Origin: Chloroflexota bacterium
GTDB lineage: Bacteria; Chloroflexota; Anaerolineae; Anaerolineales; Villigracilaceae
Length of the DNA: 64,000 nucleotides
Direction: 5' to 3'
NCBI GenBank assembly: GCA_016191845.1
Contig: JACPVF010000016.1
Coordinates: forward strand, 1 to 64,000
Made by a program: the position numbers and the translations under genes. The notes below the pieces were generated by a model that was given only the letters and a program-made list of their open reading frames with translations, was not told the DNA's origin and ran no database searches. Below, piece by piece: positions 1 through 8,003 of the stretch (positions are counted from its first letter, which is position 1; every line of letters starts with the position of its first letter).

Positions 1-1
1 G

Positions 2-67
2 TTCCTGACCATCTTGAATGCCATGATGCGAGATAAAACTCCGTTCAGGCAGATGGCCGCTGCCTGA
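2..67 (+). CDS. C-terminal end of an IS110/IS1111-family transposase (truncated by window edge)
   Basis: Frame 2 from the window edge reads FLTILNAMMRDKTPF and ends with RQMAAA and TGA. The LLxILNAMxRxxTPF pattern is the hallmark C-terminus of IS110-family transposases (DEDD/Ser chemistry). Only 21 codons are inside the window, so the family call rests on this tail alone. An inverted repeat (40-52 with 60-73) straddles the stop codon. The element ends somewhere between the stop and the half attC at 123-141, which suggests it inserted into an integron attC site, as the IS1111-attC group is known to do. Confidence 0.7.
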   Translation, partial: FLTILNAMMRDKTPFRQMAAA

Positions 68-122
68 GACGGACTGTTCTTTCCATTAAAGGGGTTCTTT
101 TTCCTTGACTTTCAAGACAGTT

Positions 123-141
123 GCTGCACGCTTTGTTGGGC
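123..141 (-). other. Half of an attC site (R''/L'' arm) next to the IS110-like element
   Basis: On the minus strand the R'' box is GCCCAAC (141 to 135), a perfect match to RYYYAAC, followed by the spacer and GCGTGCAGC. The same spacer arrangement and GCGTGCAGC occur in the intact attC at 969-1098. R'' is exactly complementary to the R' bases that open this cassette at 975-969 (GTTGGGC), as expected for a genuine cassette. The complementary left half is not found between here and base 1, so the site is interrupted or replaced by the IS110-like sequence. Confidence 0.7.
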
Positions 142-974
142 AGTGTTTTGCCTTTAGATACTTAATTGCATTGATGTTTTGCTCTTTATTTCGAGCGCCA
201 AATCCATGCGATTTTTCTTGATGACAGTATCAAAAATTTCTTGAACAAACGGCGCAACCCAGTATAGCGATTCTGGGTCTGGAGTAATGCCGCAATCCAA
301 GCAATCAATGTACTCACTTGCCATCATGTAATGGTCGCTAAAGTAAAAAAGATACGCCAAATGTAAAATAAAAATGTTCTCAAGGTCTTTTGCAAACCGA
401 TTTAGTATTGCAATTTTCTTTTCTGAAAACAGCTGGCTATTATTCAGTAATACATTGTGATAAAAGTTGTAATGCGTATGGTCGTTGCAACGGTCTCTTA
501 ATTCAGAATATCGCTTGTCTTTATGAAGTAGCCTGTAAATTGGGGCTACTTTTTCTGATTTTTGGATGTAACCATTCATACCCCTAATATCTGGTAATTG
601 TTCTTTTCCTTTGAGCCAATTATCAATTTTCTCAACCACAAAATTTTCAATGCTGAAATGGTCATCTAAATACAAGTTGGTATAAATGTTGATTATTCCA
701 GCGTCATAATATTTTCGTAATAAAGCATAAGCGTCATTTATGCGCCCATGCAAAAGGATTTCTCTAATTGAATCGAGCGTTCCCTGCATAGAACTATAAA
801 CGTAAGTATCAATATTTAGAACTGAACCTGTACCCATTGAAACAAATTGGAATATTAATGATGAAAGGTTATCGTAAAATGCCGAATATTTTTCTAACTG
901 TTCAAAAACTGGATGTTCTGCGTATTGTTTTTCGGTAATCATTTGCATACCTAATCAAGGAAGGAACTGCCCAA
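135..974 (-). mobile_element. Second integron gene cassette (interrupted at its attC)
   Basis: The cassette starts just after the G of the R' box at 975-969 and runs leftward through one ORF (154-948) into the truncated attC at 123-141. It is much more AT-rich than the chromosomal genes further right, which fits an origin by capture. The true end lies inside or beyond the IS110-like element at the window edge. Confidence 0.7.
154..948 (-). CDS. Cassette-encoded hypothetical protein, possibly HEPN-like
   Basis: This 264-aa protein is not recognised. It is predicted to be mostly helical, with no signal peptide or membrane segment. A stretch RDRCNDHTH near residue 152 resembles the R-polar-x(3-5)-H motif of HEPN ribonucleases, and YALLRKYYDAG precedes it, but the match is short and could be chance. 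The start at 948 has an alternative ATG two codons downstream; neither has a clear Shine-Dalgarno sequence. It is the only gene of its cassette and sits 20 nt after the cassette boundary, a spacing usual for cassette genes. Low GC and codon use differ strongly from the crt genes downstream, so it was probably acquired. Confidence 0.6.
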   Translation of the reverse strand: MQMITEKQYAEHPVFEQLEKYSAFYDNLSSLIFQFVSMGTGSVLNIDTYVYSSMQGTLDSIREILLHGRINDAYALLRKYYDAGIINIYTNLYLDDHFSIENFVVEKIDNWLKGKEQLPDIRGMNGYIQKSEKVAPIYRLLHKDKRYSELRDRCNDHTHYNFYHNVLLNNSQLFSEKKIAILNRFAKDLENIFILHLAYLFYFSDHYMMASEYIDCLDCGITPDPESLYWVAPFVQEIFDTVIKKNRMDLALEIKSKTSMQLSI

Positions 975-1098
975 CGGTGGGCGTTAGCCGCTTGGGGTGG
1001 GAGCATGGACTCGCCATCGAAACGGGAAAAACTCTCAGCCAGAAAAATGCTCAAATAACGCGGCGCGTACCCCAAGTCGGCTGCACGCGGTGTTGGCT
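969..1098 (-). other. attC recombination site of the first cassette
   Basis: Read on the minus strand the site opens with R'' AGCCAAC (1098-1092) and closes with R' GTTGGGC (975-969), which matches GTTRRRY. The interior is an imperfect palindrome: plus-strand bases 986-998 pair with 1069-1082 over 13 pairs with one unpaired T at 1077, the extrahelical base typical of attC sites folded as single-stranded DNA. The length (130 bp) is at the long end of the known range. R'' is the exact complement of the first bases of its own cassette at 1691-1686, which independently confirms the boundary. Confidence 0.85.
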
Positions 1099-1691
1099 GG
1101 CTTTTGGGATGCAAGGTTTGTTGATTCGGATAACATGATCGGATCCTATAGAATTTCTCGAAACTCATTAAGTAGATATGCAATTGAGTTACCACCAGTA
1201 GACTGCCGCGTTACAGGAAACAATGACAAAATTTACATGGACTTCTGACAACAATATTATGCTGGATTATGGTACTTCGTTTAATACAATCTGAACTTCA
1301 CTTGCATTGATTTGGAAATTTACTCCAAAAGGTTTGAAATTAACATCTATGCTGTAGGCTTTTGTTGGCACAACCATTAACGGCATTGAACTGTTCCAAC
1401 CATTATGAGCCGATGCAGTGATAAAGTGTAATCCAGCAGTTAACTCTAATGTTATTGACTCATTCGTTCGCAACGACTTTGTTAATATACCATCTATTAT
1501 GATGTCCATCCCAACCGCGAAACCCGAAAATGCCGCCGTTCGACAGATCACTATTCTGGAAAATTTTAAATACTTTTCCCCGCAATGAGGACAAATTTCA
1601 GCATTTGCGGAAATCGTGTTTTCACAAACATTACATTTTATCAAAGGCATTTGATTCTCCTTCGAATATTTGTTGTGCATGTGCCAGCCAA
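975..1691 (-). mobile_element. First integron gene cassette
   Basis: The cassette extends from the crossover in the attI-adjacent GTTGGCT box (minus strand, 1692-1686) to the G of R' in the attC at 969-1098. It holds one short zinc-ribbon gene (1267-1650) and its attC. The 168 bases between the gene stop and the attC carry no recognisable gene on the minus strand. A plus-strand open frame (997-1248) crosses the attC palindrome and is not convincing. Confidence 0.8.
1267..1650 (-). CDS. Zinc-ribbon hypothetical protein, cassette gene
   Basis: This 127-aa protein begins MPLIKCNVCENTIS and has two CxxC pairs in its first 30 residues (CNVC and CPHC), a classic zinc ribbon. The remainder is rich in beta strands (GMDIIIDGILTK, LTAGLHFITASAHN) and resembles PEGA-like or carbohydrate-interaction folds, but no family can be named. 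Start choice: AAGGAG lies 6 nt before the ATG at 1650; the longer frame starting at 1680 has no ribosome binding site. It is the first cassette next to attI, the position best expressed from an integron promoter. Confidence 0.7.
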   Translation of the reverse strand: MPLIKCNVCENTISANAEICPHCGEKYLKFSRIVICRTAAFSGFAVGMDIIIDGILTKSLRTNESITLELTAGLHFITASAHNGWNSSMPLMVVPTKAYSIDVNFKPFGVNFQINASEVQIVLNEVP

Positions 1692-1816
1692 CTACGTTTA
1701 GGCTGAACCGTTCGGCTATATCCCCCTGTGGGGTGTGATATACCGAACGGTTCGGTATAATAGCTTATGTACGGATGCGTAAATTATAAGCCCTCGTCAC
1801 CCAAAGAGGCAACAAA
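1692..1816 (+). promoter_or_regulatory. Integron attI and intI promoter region with paired palindromes
   Basis: The attI crossover is placed at the minus-strand GTTGGCT (1692-1686). Two copies of the palindrome GAAC-N-GTTC lie 40 bp centre to centre (1705-1713 and 1745-1753). The second extends to a perfect 21-bp palindrome (1739-1759) that overlaps a consensus -10 TATAAT (1756-1761) reading toward intI. The two palindromes also sit in a larger inverted repeat (about 1705-1754). This looks like an operator that would block intI transcription. The spacing differs from the Gram-positive LexA box (CGAAC-N4-GTTCG), so SOS control is only a possibility. AAAGAGG at 1803-1809 is the intI ribosome binding site. 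Confidence 0.6.
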
Positions 1817-2806
1817 ATGACAACCCAGACCCCGCCGCCCCAAAAAAACGATAAAAAACTATTGGACCAATATCGTGATGCCATTCAAGTCAGGCAATAC
1901 TCTGCGCGCACGGGCGAAACCTACGTACAATGGGTCAGGGAATACATTCTCTATCACAACAAACGTCACCCCAGGGAAATGGCCGAATCCGAGATCAACC
2001 AATTTATCACCCACCTTGTCACCGAGCGCAAAGTGTCCGCCTCCACCCAGAATCAAGCCCTCAGTGCCATCCTCTTCCTCTATCGCCATGTTTTGCACAT
2101 CGAACTCGACGAAACACGCCTTGCAGAATTTCGCCCACAGCGCGCCAAAACCATCCCTACTGTGCTCTCCAAAGAGGAAGCCAGGCGCATCATTGATCTG
2201 ATGCAAGGGGTCAATAAACTGATCGTTCAGGTTCTATATGGCAGCGGATTACGCATCATGGAATGCCTGCGGTTGCGCGTCAAGGATATTGACTTCGCCA
2301 ACTACCAGATTGTCGTTCGAGATGGCAAAGGCGGTGGAGATCGTGTCACCCCCCTTCCCAACACGCTCTTTCAACCGCTGGAACTTCAAATCCAGTACGT
2401 CAAAGCCTTGCACGAGAAAGACCTGGCAGCGGGATACGGCTCTGTATATCTCCCATACGCTATCGAACAAAAATCCCCCAACGCTCATAAGGAACTGGCC
2501 TGGCAATATGTCTTCCCGGCCGCGAATCTGGCCGAAGATCCGCAGACGAAGATAATCCGTCGTCATCACCTGGACGAATCCACCGTTCAGAAAGCAGTCA
2601 AAGAAGCAGCCCGACTTGCCAAAATAACCAAGAAAGTCAGCCCCCACACCTTCCGCCATTCCTTCGCCACCCATCTCCTCCAAAACGGCTACGACATCCG
2701 CACCGTGCAGGAATTGCTCGGCCACAAGGATGTAAAAACCACCATGATTTATACACATGTATTGCAACGAGGAGGTTTGGCTGTCAAGAGTCCTCTTGAC
2801 CTTTGA
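1817..2806 (+). CDS. intI: Integron integrase (tyrosine recombinase)
   Basis: This 329-aa enzyme catalyses attC x attI recombination. An N-terminal SAM-like DNA-binding domain (about residues 15-100) is followed by the catalytic domain with the first Arg in [13 protein letters not shown], the HxxR box in [14 protein letters not shown], the His in [10 protein letters not shown] and the Tyr in MIYTHV. The IntI-specific insertion is present (LAWQYVFPA then [17 protein letters not shown]), which separates it from XerC/D. The C-terminal GLAVKSPLD matches the GVRSPLD tail of class 1 IntI. It diverges from the cassettes, the normal integron arrangement. No frameshift is seen, so it should be active. 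Confidence 0.93.
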   Translation: MTTQTPPPQKNDKKLLDQYRDAIQVRQYSARTGETYVQWVREYILYHNKRHPREMAESEINQFITHLVTERKVSASTQNQALSAILFLYRHVLHIELDETRLAEFRPQRAKTIPTVLSKEEARRIIDLMQGVNKLIVQVLYGSGLRIMECLRLRVKDIDFANYQIVVRDGKGGGDRVTPLPNTLFQPLELQIQYVKALHEKDLAAGYGSVYLPYAIEQKSPNAHKELAWQYVFPAANLAEDPQTKIIRRHHLDESTVQKAVKEAARLAKITKKVSPHTFRHSFATHLLQNGYDIRTVQELLGHKDVKTTMIYTHVLQRGGLAVKSPLDL

Positions 2807-2837
2807 TAAACTTCAAACCTTTGCGCCCACGCCGAAG

Positions 2838-2903
2838 GTCCAGCGCGGCGGCCTGGCCGTTATCGCGGAGCATCCCGTAGGGAAATCCCCCCTCGACTCC
2901 TGA
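2838..2903 (+). pseudogene. Vestige of a second intI 3' end
   Basis: Thirty-one bases after the intI stop an open stretch reads VQRGGLAV, then seven extra residues, then GKSPLDS and TGA. This repeats the IntI tail ([14 protein letters not shown]) at protein level. The seven-residue insert and different codons suggest an old partial duplication or the remnant of an earlier integron integrase, not a recent copy. Confidence 0.55.
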
Positions 2904-2970
2904 TTTCTAGAGGTCAACTGAGGGACACATGGAACACAAGCCCGCAGGCTGGGAGACTTCAGGTGTAGGA

Positions 2971-3232
2971 AAACTCAATTGCAAGCCTGCCCAGCTCGAT
3001 CAGTAGGCGGCTGAATCGACCTGGCAGGCATCCCAACTGAGTCGGGAGGCAGGTCAGGCGACTTCGGGCGGGGAAAAACTCAATTGCAAGCCTGCCCAAC
3101 TCGATCAACAGGCAGGGGAATTGACCTGGCAGGCGTCCCAACTCAGTCGGGAGGCGGGTCAGGGGATATCAGGCGGGGGAAAACTCAGTCGTAAGCCTGC
3201 CCAACTCGATGTCCAGGCGGGGGAATCGACTC
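2971..3232. repeat. Tandem repeat, 105-bp unit, about 2.5 copies
   Basis: The sequence AAACTCAATTGCAAGCCTG recurs with exact period 105 at 2971, 3076 and (diverged) 3181. Within each unit a 35-bp sub-motif (AACTC-RRTC-N(3-4)-AGGC) appears three times. Because 105 is a multiple of 3, frames remain open for 60 codons on the minus strand, but there is no start signal or codon bias. It lies between the integron and the end of the crt run, where a terminator might be expected. Confidence 0.8.
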
Positions 3233-3242
3233 CGCTCCGCAT

Positions 3243-3614
3243 TTACCTTGCCCAGATCCGAACCGACGTATGTTTTGCCTTGCGCAATCTCCCCAGCAGG
3301 CCGAAGAGGTCGAACGCAACCCCGTATTTCTTCCGCATCAGGGCCTGGATGTTCCGCAGCGCCTCGGGCGAATCGTCCACCTGGGCGCGGGCTTCCATCC
3401 ACTCGCCCAGCACTTCGCCCGCCCCCGTCGAGGGGGCGATGCGCACCGTCCCGTCCCTGCGGATGCGCTTGGCCTTGCCCGAGCTGGCCTCGGTCCAGAC
3501 GAAGAGCGCGTCCCCCTCCTGGGCGAACCACACGGGCGTCTTCACTCCCTGTCCGTTCTTGCGGAAGGTCTCGAGGCTCAGGTACTTTTGGTGTTGGAAG
3601 GCGGAAAATGTCAT
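3243..3614 (-). CDS. PPOX-class F420/flavin-dependent oxidoreductase
   Basis: This 123-aa protein has the split-barrel fold of pyridoxamine-phosphate-oxidase-like enzymes. It opens with FSAFQHQKYLSLETFRKNGQGVKTPVWF, followed by ALFVWTEASSGKAKRIRRDGTV, the family hallmark of the small Rv2061-type group. These enzymes use F420 or FMN to reduce small substrates; the substrate here is unknown. AAAGGAC lies 7 nt before the ATG. It is the last gene on the minus strand of the carotenoid run, 149 bases after the lycopene cyclase, so it may be cotranscribed or have its own promoter. Confidence 0.75.
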   Translation of the reverse strand: MTFSAFQHQKYLSLETFRKNGQGVKTPVWFAQEGDALFVWTEASSGKAKRIRRDGTVRIAPSTGAGEVLGEWMEARAQVDDSPEALRNIQALMRKKYGVAFDLFGLLGRLRKAKHTSVRIWAR

Positions 3615-3763
3615 TGAAAGTCCTTTGAATTGAGGATATGAAACTGGCTGCCTGATGGTTTATATCAAGCAAATTTCGGTGGTCGAGCGGTGGCGCAAGG
3701 TCGCGCACGGGAAAATGTCCACCGTGCCTTTTTTCCCTTTGTAGTTAAGCTCTTTCCGATGAT

Positions 3764-4552
3764 TTACGGGAGTCCTTGGAAGCGTTTGAGTTTCCAGTCC
3801 TGGAAGCGGCGCCAGCCCAGTTCCGAGAGCATCAGCGTCATGCCGAAGCCGATCAGCACGTTGGTGATGAAGAAGAAGACCACCTCTTCCAGCGGCAGGA
3901 TGCCGAAGAACAGCACGCCCGTGGTCTGCGCGGGCGAGATCGACCAGGTGCTGGCCTTCAGGGCCACGATATCCATCAGCGAGAGATACGTACCCAGCGG
4001 CAGGAGGGTCGCCAGTACCAGGTTGCGGTGGTGCCAGAGGATATCTGCCCCGAAGAGCAGTTGCGGGAAGATGGCGGGCAGCGCCCAAAACAGCGTGATC
4101 GAGAGATACGTCAGCGACGGGTCCCCGCCGAAGAAGGCCGCCGCCGACCAGACCCAGGCGGCCGCCAACAGCCCTGCCGCCGTGATGCGTCCCGTTTTGG
4201 ACGGCTTGAACTCGCCTGGGGCGGGCATGCGCCGCGCCAGGAAGGTCCACCACAGCCCCGCCAGGACCGTTTCCAGCACGAAGAAGGTGTACTCCTCGAG
4301 CGGCACGTACCCGAAGACGATCCCCGTCACCAGCGCGGGATTGTAACTCCACACGCCCGTCGCCACCAGATAATTGTCCCAGGGCGTGGTGTAGACCAAT
4401 GCCAGCGCGATGTGTACCGCCACGATGATCCAGACCTTGCCGCCGTCGAACCCCCGCAGCGGACGCCTGGCGCGCGCGTCCAGCCAGGTCACCACCAGCA
4501 GCACCAGGATGGGAAGAACCAGAAACCGTAATAGAAATCCGAAGTAAGTCAT
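3764..4552 (-). CDS. Lycopene beta-cyclase, fused CrtYc-CrtYd type
   Basis: This 262-aa polytopic membrane protein duplicates the short lycopene cyclase domain. Both halves keep the PLEE signature: VPLEEYTFFVLET near residue 95 and LPLEEVVFFFITN near 215, each in a hydrophobic helix. It would cyclise the ends of lycopene to beta-carotene in the membrane. Start MTYFGFLLRFL at 4552 is preferred because the 16 codons of the longer frame are encoded by a dispersed intergenic repeat (4572-4622). It fits with crtI and crtB in the same island. Two-domain fusions of this kind are known in archaea, fungi and Bacteroidetes. Confidence 0.85.
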   Translation of the reverse strand: MTYFGFLLRFLVLPILVLLVVTWLDARARRPLRGFDGGKVWIIVAVHIALALVYTTPWDNYLVATGVWSYNPALVTGIVFGYVPLEEYTFFVLETVLAGLWWTFLARRMPAPGEFKPSKTGRITAAGLLAAAWVWSAAAFFGGDPSLTYLSITLFWALPAIFPQLLFGADILWHHRNLVLATLLPLGTYLSLMDIVALKASTWSISPAQTTGVLFFGILPLEEVVFFFITNVLIGFGMTLMLSELGWRRFQDWKLKRFQGLP

Positions 4553-4571
4553 AGGTATGTCATTAAATGAT

Positions 4572-4622
4572 CTTCGTCCTGAGCGGAGCGACGAGTGCAA
4601 GTCGAGGAGCGCAGTCGAAGGA
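4572..4622. repeat. Dispersed palindromic intergenic repeat (CCTGAGCGGAG family)
   Basis: CGTCCTGAGCGGAG and GCAGTCGAAGGAC bound a roughly 50-bp imperfect inverted sequence. Related copies, some on the other strand, occur at 29771-29822, 46321-46412, 49639-49690 and 50427-50485, and a short one inside a coding region at 43469-43499. Confidence 0.7.
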
Positions 4623-4655
4623 CATAAGATAAAAAGCCATCCAACCTGTGTAACA

Positions 4656-5954
4656 TCAGCTATTCAATGAGGAGGTTGCTGCGGCGTTCGCCTCGCTCGA
4701 CCTTGCAGCGACATCCCTTCGAACCACCCTCATCCACACCCCGGGCCGCGGCTCGAGGGTCGCGCCCATGTATGCGTGGATTCGGTCCGCGTTCAACGGC
4801 TCGAAGCGGAAGTCTCGCAGCAGGCGGGTCAGCACCAGCCGCGCCTCGGCCTGCCCGAAGGCCGCCCCGATGCAGGCGCGCGGTCCGCCGCCGAAGGGGA
4901 TGTAACTCATCGGCGGGGTCTTGCGTCCGTGGGCGAAGCGCTCGGGGCGGAACTCGTCCGCATGCTCCCACACGGCGGGGTCGCGCTGGGTCAGGTAGAT
5001 CGAGTAGAACATGCGCTCGCCCGCAGGGATCGGGTTCCCATCGAAATTCATCTCTTCCGCCACGACGCGGTTGCCGATGTGGATGGGCGGATACAGTCGC
5101 AGCGTCTCCTTGATAACCTGGTCCAGCAGCGGGGATTTCTCGAGCGAGTCGACCTCGTCCACCAGCCGCGCGTGGATTGCGGGATGCCGCCCGAGCATTG
5201 CAAAGACCCACGCCAGCAGGGCGGTGGACGTGTCGTGGCCCGCGATCATCATCGTCAACATCTGGTCGCGGATCACCTCGTCCGACAGCCCCGCATCGAT
5301 CAAATGTTGGAGGAGGTCGGGCCTTCCTGCTTTCCTCTTTCTTCTTTCCGCAATGATCCCGTACAAATAATCGTCGACAACCTTCAAATGCTTTTTGTAT
5401 CCAGGCCGCGGGATTCGGCGCCACAGGATCCACGCGCCAGGCGAGATGTACTCGATGGCCTTCAGGATCGGCGTCCACAGGCGCGGCAGGTCATCCCAGG
5501 CATCCACGCTGAAGAGCGCCTCCAGGATGATCAACAGGGCGATCTTGCGCGCCTCGACCAGCATGTCGAGCGTAGCGCCGTCCTTCCATTCTGCACTGAC
5601 ACGGTCGGTGGTCGTCAAGATCATCTGCGTGTAACCACTTAGGGCGGCAGGATGCAGCGGCGGCTCCATCAGACGGCGATAGTGATCGTGCTCCTCGCCG
5701 TCGGTGACCAGCACGCCGTGCCGCAGCAGGTCGGTGACGGGGTCGTGGTTCCGCCACAGCAGCTTGTTCCGCTCGGTGACCAGCACCTGCCGCGCCGCCT
5801 CGGGGCCGAAGACCACGTACGGGCGGAAGCCTGGCAGGGGGATCTGGAAGAAGCGCCCGACCTGCTCGGCCATCACCTGCAGCGGGCCCAGCGGCGACCG
5901 TTCGCGCAGGAAGGCACGCAGCACGGCCAGGCCCAGTTCGGGAGAGGCCTTCAT
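4656..5954 (-). CDS. Cytochrome P450, candidate carotenoid hydroxylase
   Basis: This 432-aa soluble-type P450 has the I-helix AGHDTST near residue 235, the K-helix KETLR (ExxR) and the heme loop [10 protein letters not shown] with the Cys ligand. There is no membrane anchor, so it needs a separate electron donor that is not encoded here. The ATG at 5954 overlaps the photolyase stop by 4 bp (ATGA), so translation is coupled. In Thermus a P450 (CYP175A1) that hydroxylates beta-carotene sits beside photolyase and crtB, and the same company here suggests the same job. Substrate is inferred only from context. The longer upstream frame is a shadow of the photolyase gene. Confidence 0.85.
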   Translation of the reverse strand: MKASPELGLAVLRAFLRERSPLGPLQVMAEQVGRFFQIPLPGFRPYVVFGPEAARQVLVTERNKLLWRNHDPVTDLLRHGVLVTDGEEHDHYRRLMEPPLHPAALSGYTQMILTTTDRVSAEWKDGATLDMLVEARKIALLIILEALFSVDAWDDLPRLWTPILKAIEYISPGAWILWRRIPRPGYKKHLKVVDDYLYGIIAERRKRKAGRPDLLQHLIDAGLSDEVIRDQMLTMMIAGHDTSTALLAWVFAMLGRHPAIHARLVDEVDSLEKSPLLDQVIKETLRLYPPIHIGNRVVAEEMNFDGNPIPAGERMFYSIYLTQRDPAVWEHADEFRPERFAHGRKTPPMSYIPFGGGPRACIGAAFGQAEARLVLTRLLRDFRFEPLNADRIHAYMGATLEPRPGVWMRVVRRDVAARSSEANAAATSSLNS

Positions 5955-7288
5955 GCCTGCAGGCTCTCCTTCGATGCCTTGTAGGCCGCCAGGGTGCGAT
6001 CCTTGTCGCGGATGAGGATCGGGCGTTCGGGGTAGCCCTCGGCGCGGATGCCCTTCTCCCAGGGTGCGTGGATGACCGCCGCGTCGAGGTGGGCCAGCTC
6101 GGGCACCCACCTGCGGATGTAGTCGCCGTTCGGGTCGAACTTGGCGCTTTGCAGCACGGGGTTGAACACGCGGAAATATGGCGCGGCATCCGTGCCCGTG
6201 CCTGCCGTCCATTGCCAGCCGCCGTTGTTGGCGGCGGGGTCGCCGTCCAGCAGGTTCTCCATGAACCAGCGCTCGCCCCAGCGCCAGTCCACCAGCATGT
6301 CCTTGACCAGGAAGGAGGCCACGATCATGCGCGCGCGGTTGTGCATCCAGCCTGTGGCGCGCAGTTGACGCATGGCCGCATCCACCACGGGGACGCCCGT
6401 GCGGCCCTGCTTCCAGGCGGTGAACTCGGTTTCGTCGTTGCGCCACGGGATGTTCGACAGCGCGGGGTTGAACGATTCCCTGGCCACGCGCGGGAAGTGA
6501 AACAGGATCTGGATGTAGAACTCACGCCAGATCAACTCGTTCAACCAGACTTCGGAACCCGTCCCCGCCTGGGCCTGTCTCGCCGCGTGGACGGCTTGTC
6601 GCATCCCGAGCATGCCGAAGCGCAGGTAGGGCGAGAGCGCCGACGTGCCGTCCAGGTCGAGACGATTGCGCTGGTCCGCATATTCGCGGATCGCGGACTG
6701 GGTAAAGCGGACCAGTCGACGCTGGGCCTCGGCTTCGCCTGCGGGGAAGAGCGGCTCGGGGGTCGAGTCGGGCAGGGCCTCCGAGGAGGGCAGGTCCACG
6801 GTGGGGAATCGCTCGGGTGCGGGTAGCAACGCAAGGTCCGTGAGCAGGGCCTTCCAGGCTCGCGAGTAGGGCGTGTACACGGTGTAGGGCGAGCCGTCCG
6901 CCTTTTTGACCAGCTCGGTCGGGTGGACGGTCTGCCCGTGGACGAGGGTCAGCGGCAGGGTGCGGGCTGCGCGGGTGTCGCGGGCCAGGGCGTAAGGCGT
7001 GGTGTCGCGTTCGGCGTAGATGGCTTGTGCGCCCGTCTCGGCCAGCAGTCGGCGCAATGCCTCGACGGGTTCGCCGCGCCTCAGGGTCAGGCGTGATCCG
7101 TGCGCCCGCAATTGCTCATCCAGAACGCGCAGTCCCTCGTAGAGGAAATTGCGTCGGCGCGGGGAGACGGAGTCGAAGTGCGGGTCGAGGAGGAAGACGG
7201 GCAGAACGGAACCCGCCTTCAGGGCAGCCTGTAAGGCGGGGTTGTCGCTCAGGCGCAAGTCGCGCCGAATCCACCAGATCGAGGTCAC
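5951..7288 (-). CDS. phr: Deoxyribodipyrimidine photolyase
   Basis: This 445-aa flavoprotein repairs UV-induced pyrimidine dimers with light. The N-terminal antenna domain opens with [17 protein letters not shown]. The FAD domain has [44 protein letters not shown] and [20 protein letters not shown], the catalytic pocket and Trp electron chain typical of class I CPD photolyases. It starts with GTG at 7288, overlapping the upstream stop by 4 bp (GTGA). Placement in a putative B12/light-controlled run matches its function. Confidence 0.93.
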   Translation of the reverse strand: MTSIWWIRRDLRLSDNPALQAALKAGSVLPVFLLDPHFDSVSPRRRNFLYEGLRVLDEQLRAHGSRLTLRRGEPVEALRRLLAETGAQAIYAERDTTPYALARDTRAARTLPLTLVHGQTVHPTELVKKADGSPYTVYTPYSRAWKALLTDLALLPAPERFPTVDLPSSEALPDSTPEPLFPAGEAEAQRRLVRFTQSAIREYADQRNRLDLDGTSALSPYLRFGMLGMRQAVHAARQAQAGTGSEVWLNELIWREFYIQILFHFPRVARESFNPALSNIPWRNDETEFTAWKQGRTGVPVVDAAMRQLRATGWMHNRARMIVASFLVKDMLVDWRWGERWFMENLLDGDPAANNGGWQWTAGTGTDAAPYFRVFNPVLQSAKFDPNGDYIRRWVPELAHLDAAVIHAPWEKGIRAEGYPERPILIRDKDRTLAAYKASKESLQA

Positions 7289-7941
7289 GCCGTGCCCGCC
7301 AGCCAGAGCATCCCCGAGAGCGCGTTCTGGCGGACAGGCTCCGCGTTGATGCGCACGCTCACGTCGCCAGAGCGGTTGAACTCGAGGTGGCCCGTGTTGC
7401 CCAGGTTGTCCTTCAGGTCGAGGAAGCCGTACGCGCGGATGCGGGTGCGGCCCAACAGCGAGAGCGCCAGTTCGCTGGTGATGAGGCCCGTCAGCGAGGC
7501 CAGGTACTTGTGTTCCTGACTCACGAACTGGAACTTGGACGGCGCAGGCATGCCCAATCCGCGCAGGCCGACGGTGGTGCCCGTGATCTGTTCCGCCCCG
7601 CTGAACGTGCTGCCGTTGGGCAGGGTGGCGGTGTAGCGGATGTCGTAATGCGGCGAGTCGCTCTCCAGCGTGGCGCGGACGGTCGCGCCCGTGGCGGGGT
7701 CCTTTTCCTCGATGCTTTCACCGACGCGATTGAAGCGCGGCTGATAGTAGGCCCGCCCGTAGGAGGTGGAGGCGGCCACGGCGTACATGCCCACCTTTTC
7801 GAGGACTGCCACGTCATTTCCCGCCGCCAGCAGGGCGGGGACCTCGCTCAGCCATTCGGTCTTGTGCATGCGGCGGACGATATAGCCAAGCAGGCTGATG
7901 CCTTCTGGGGGCAGTTCGTAGCGCGTGGTCTCGATCAACAT
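7285..7941 (-). CDS. Hypothetical protein of the photolyase operon
   Basis: This 218-aa protein is not recognised. It has no signal peptide or clear membrane segment. It begins [30 protein letters not shown] and later alternates strands ([38 protein letters not shown]), suggesting an alpha/beta fold with a lipocalin-like or ligand-binding barrel. AGGAG lies 7 nt before the ATG at 7941. Its stop overlaps the photolyase start by 4 bp, so it is translationally coupled and probably acts in the same response. No frameshift or unusual composition is seen. Confidence 0.7.
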   Translation of the reverse strand: MLIETTRYELPPEGISLLGYIVRRMHKTEWLSEVPALLAAGNDVAVLEKVGMYAVAASTSYGRAYYQPRFNRVGESIEEKDPATGATVRATLESDSPHYDIRYTATLPNGSTFSGAEQITGTTVGLRGLGMPAPSKFQFVSQEHKYLASLTGLITSELALSLLGRTRIRAYGFLDLKDNLGNTGHLEFNRSGDVSVRINAEPVRQNALSGMLWLAGTA

Positions 7942-8003
7942 GGCGGTCTCCTTTCGGGGCGGTGGAAAAATGGAGTGCAGATCGAAATCTGCACTCCCAG
8001 GAA

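Noticed and set aside
997-1248. Plus-strand ORF across the attC site
   Set aside because: It runs through the attC palindrome, has no SD and opposes the cassette orientation.
2959-3141. Repeat-encoded ORF with a 35-residue period
   Set aside because: Open only because the DNA repeat length is a multiple of three; no start signal.
3169-3708. Long minus-strand ORF overlapping the PPOX gene
   Set aside because: It is an out-of-frame shadow of the PPOX gene joined to the tandem repeat.
4656-6446. 596-residue version of the P450
   Set aside because: The extra N-terminal part is a shadow of the photolyase; the ATG at 5954 has the ATGA overlap.
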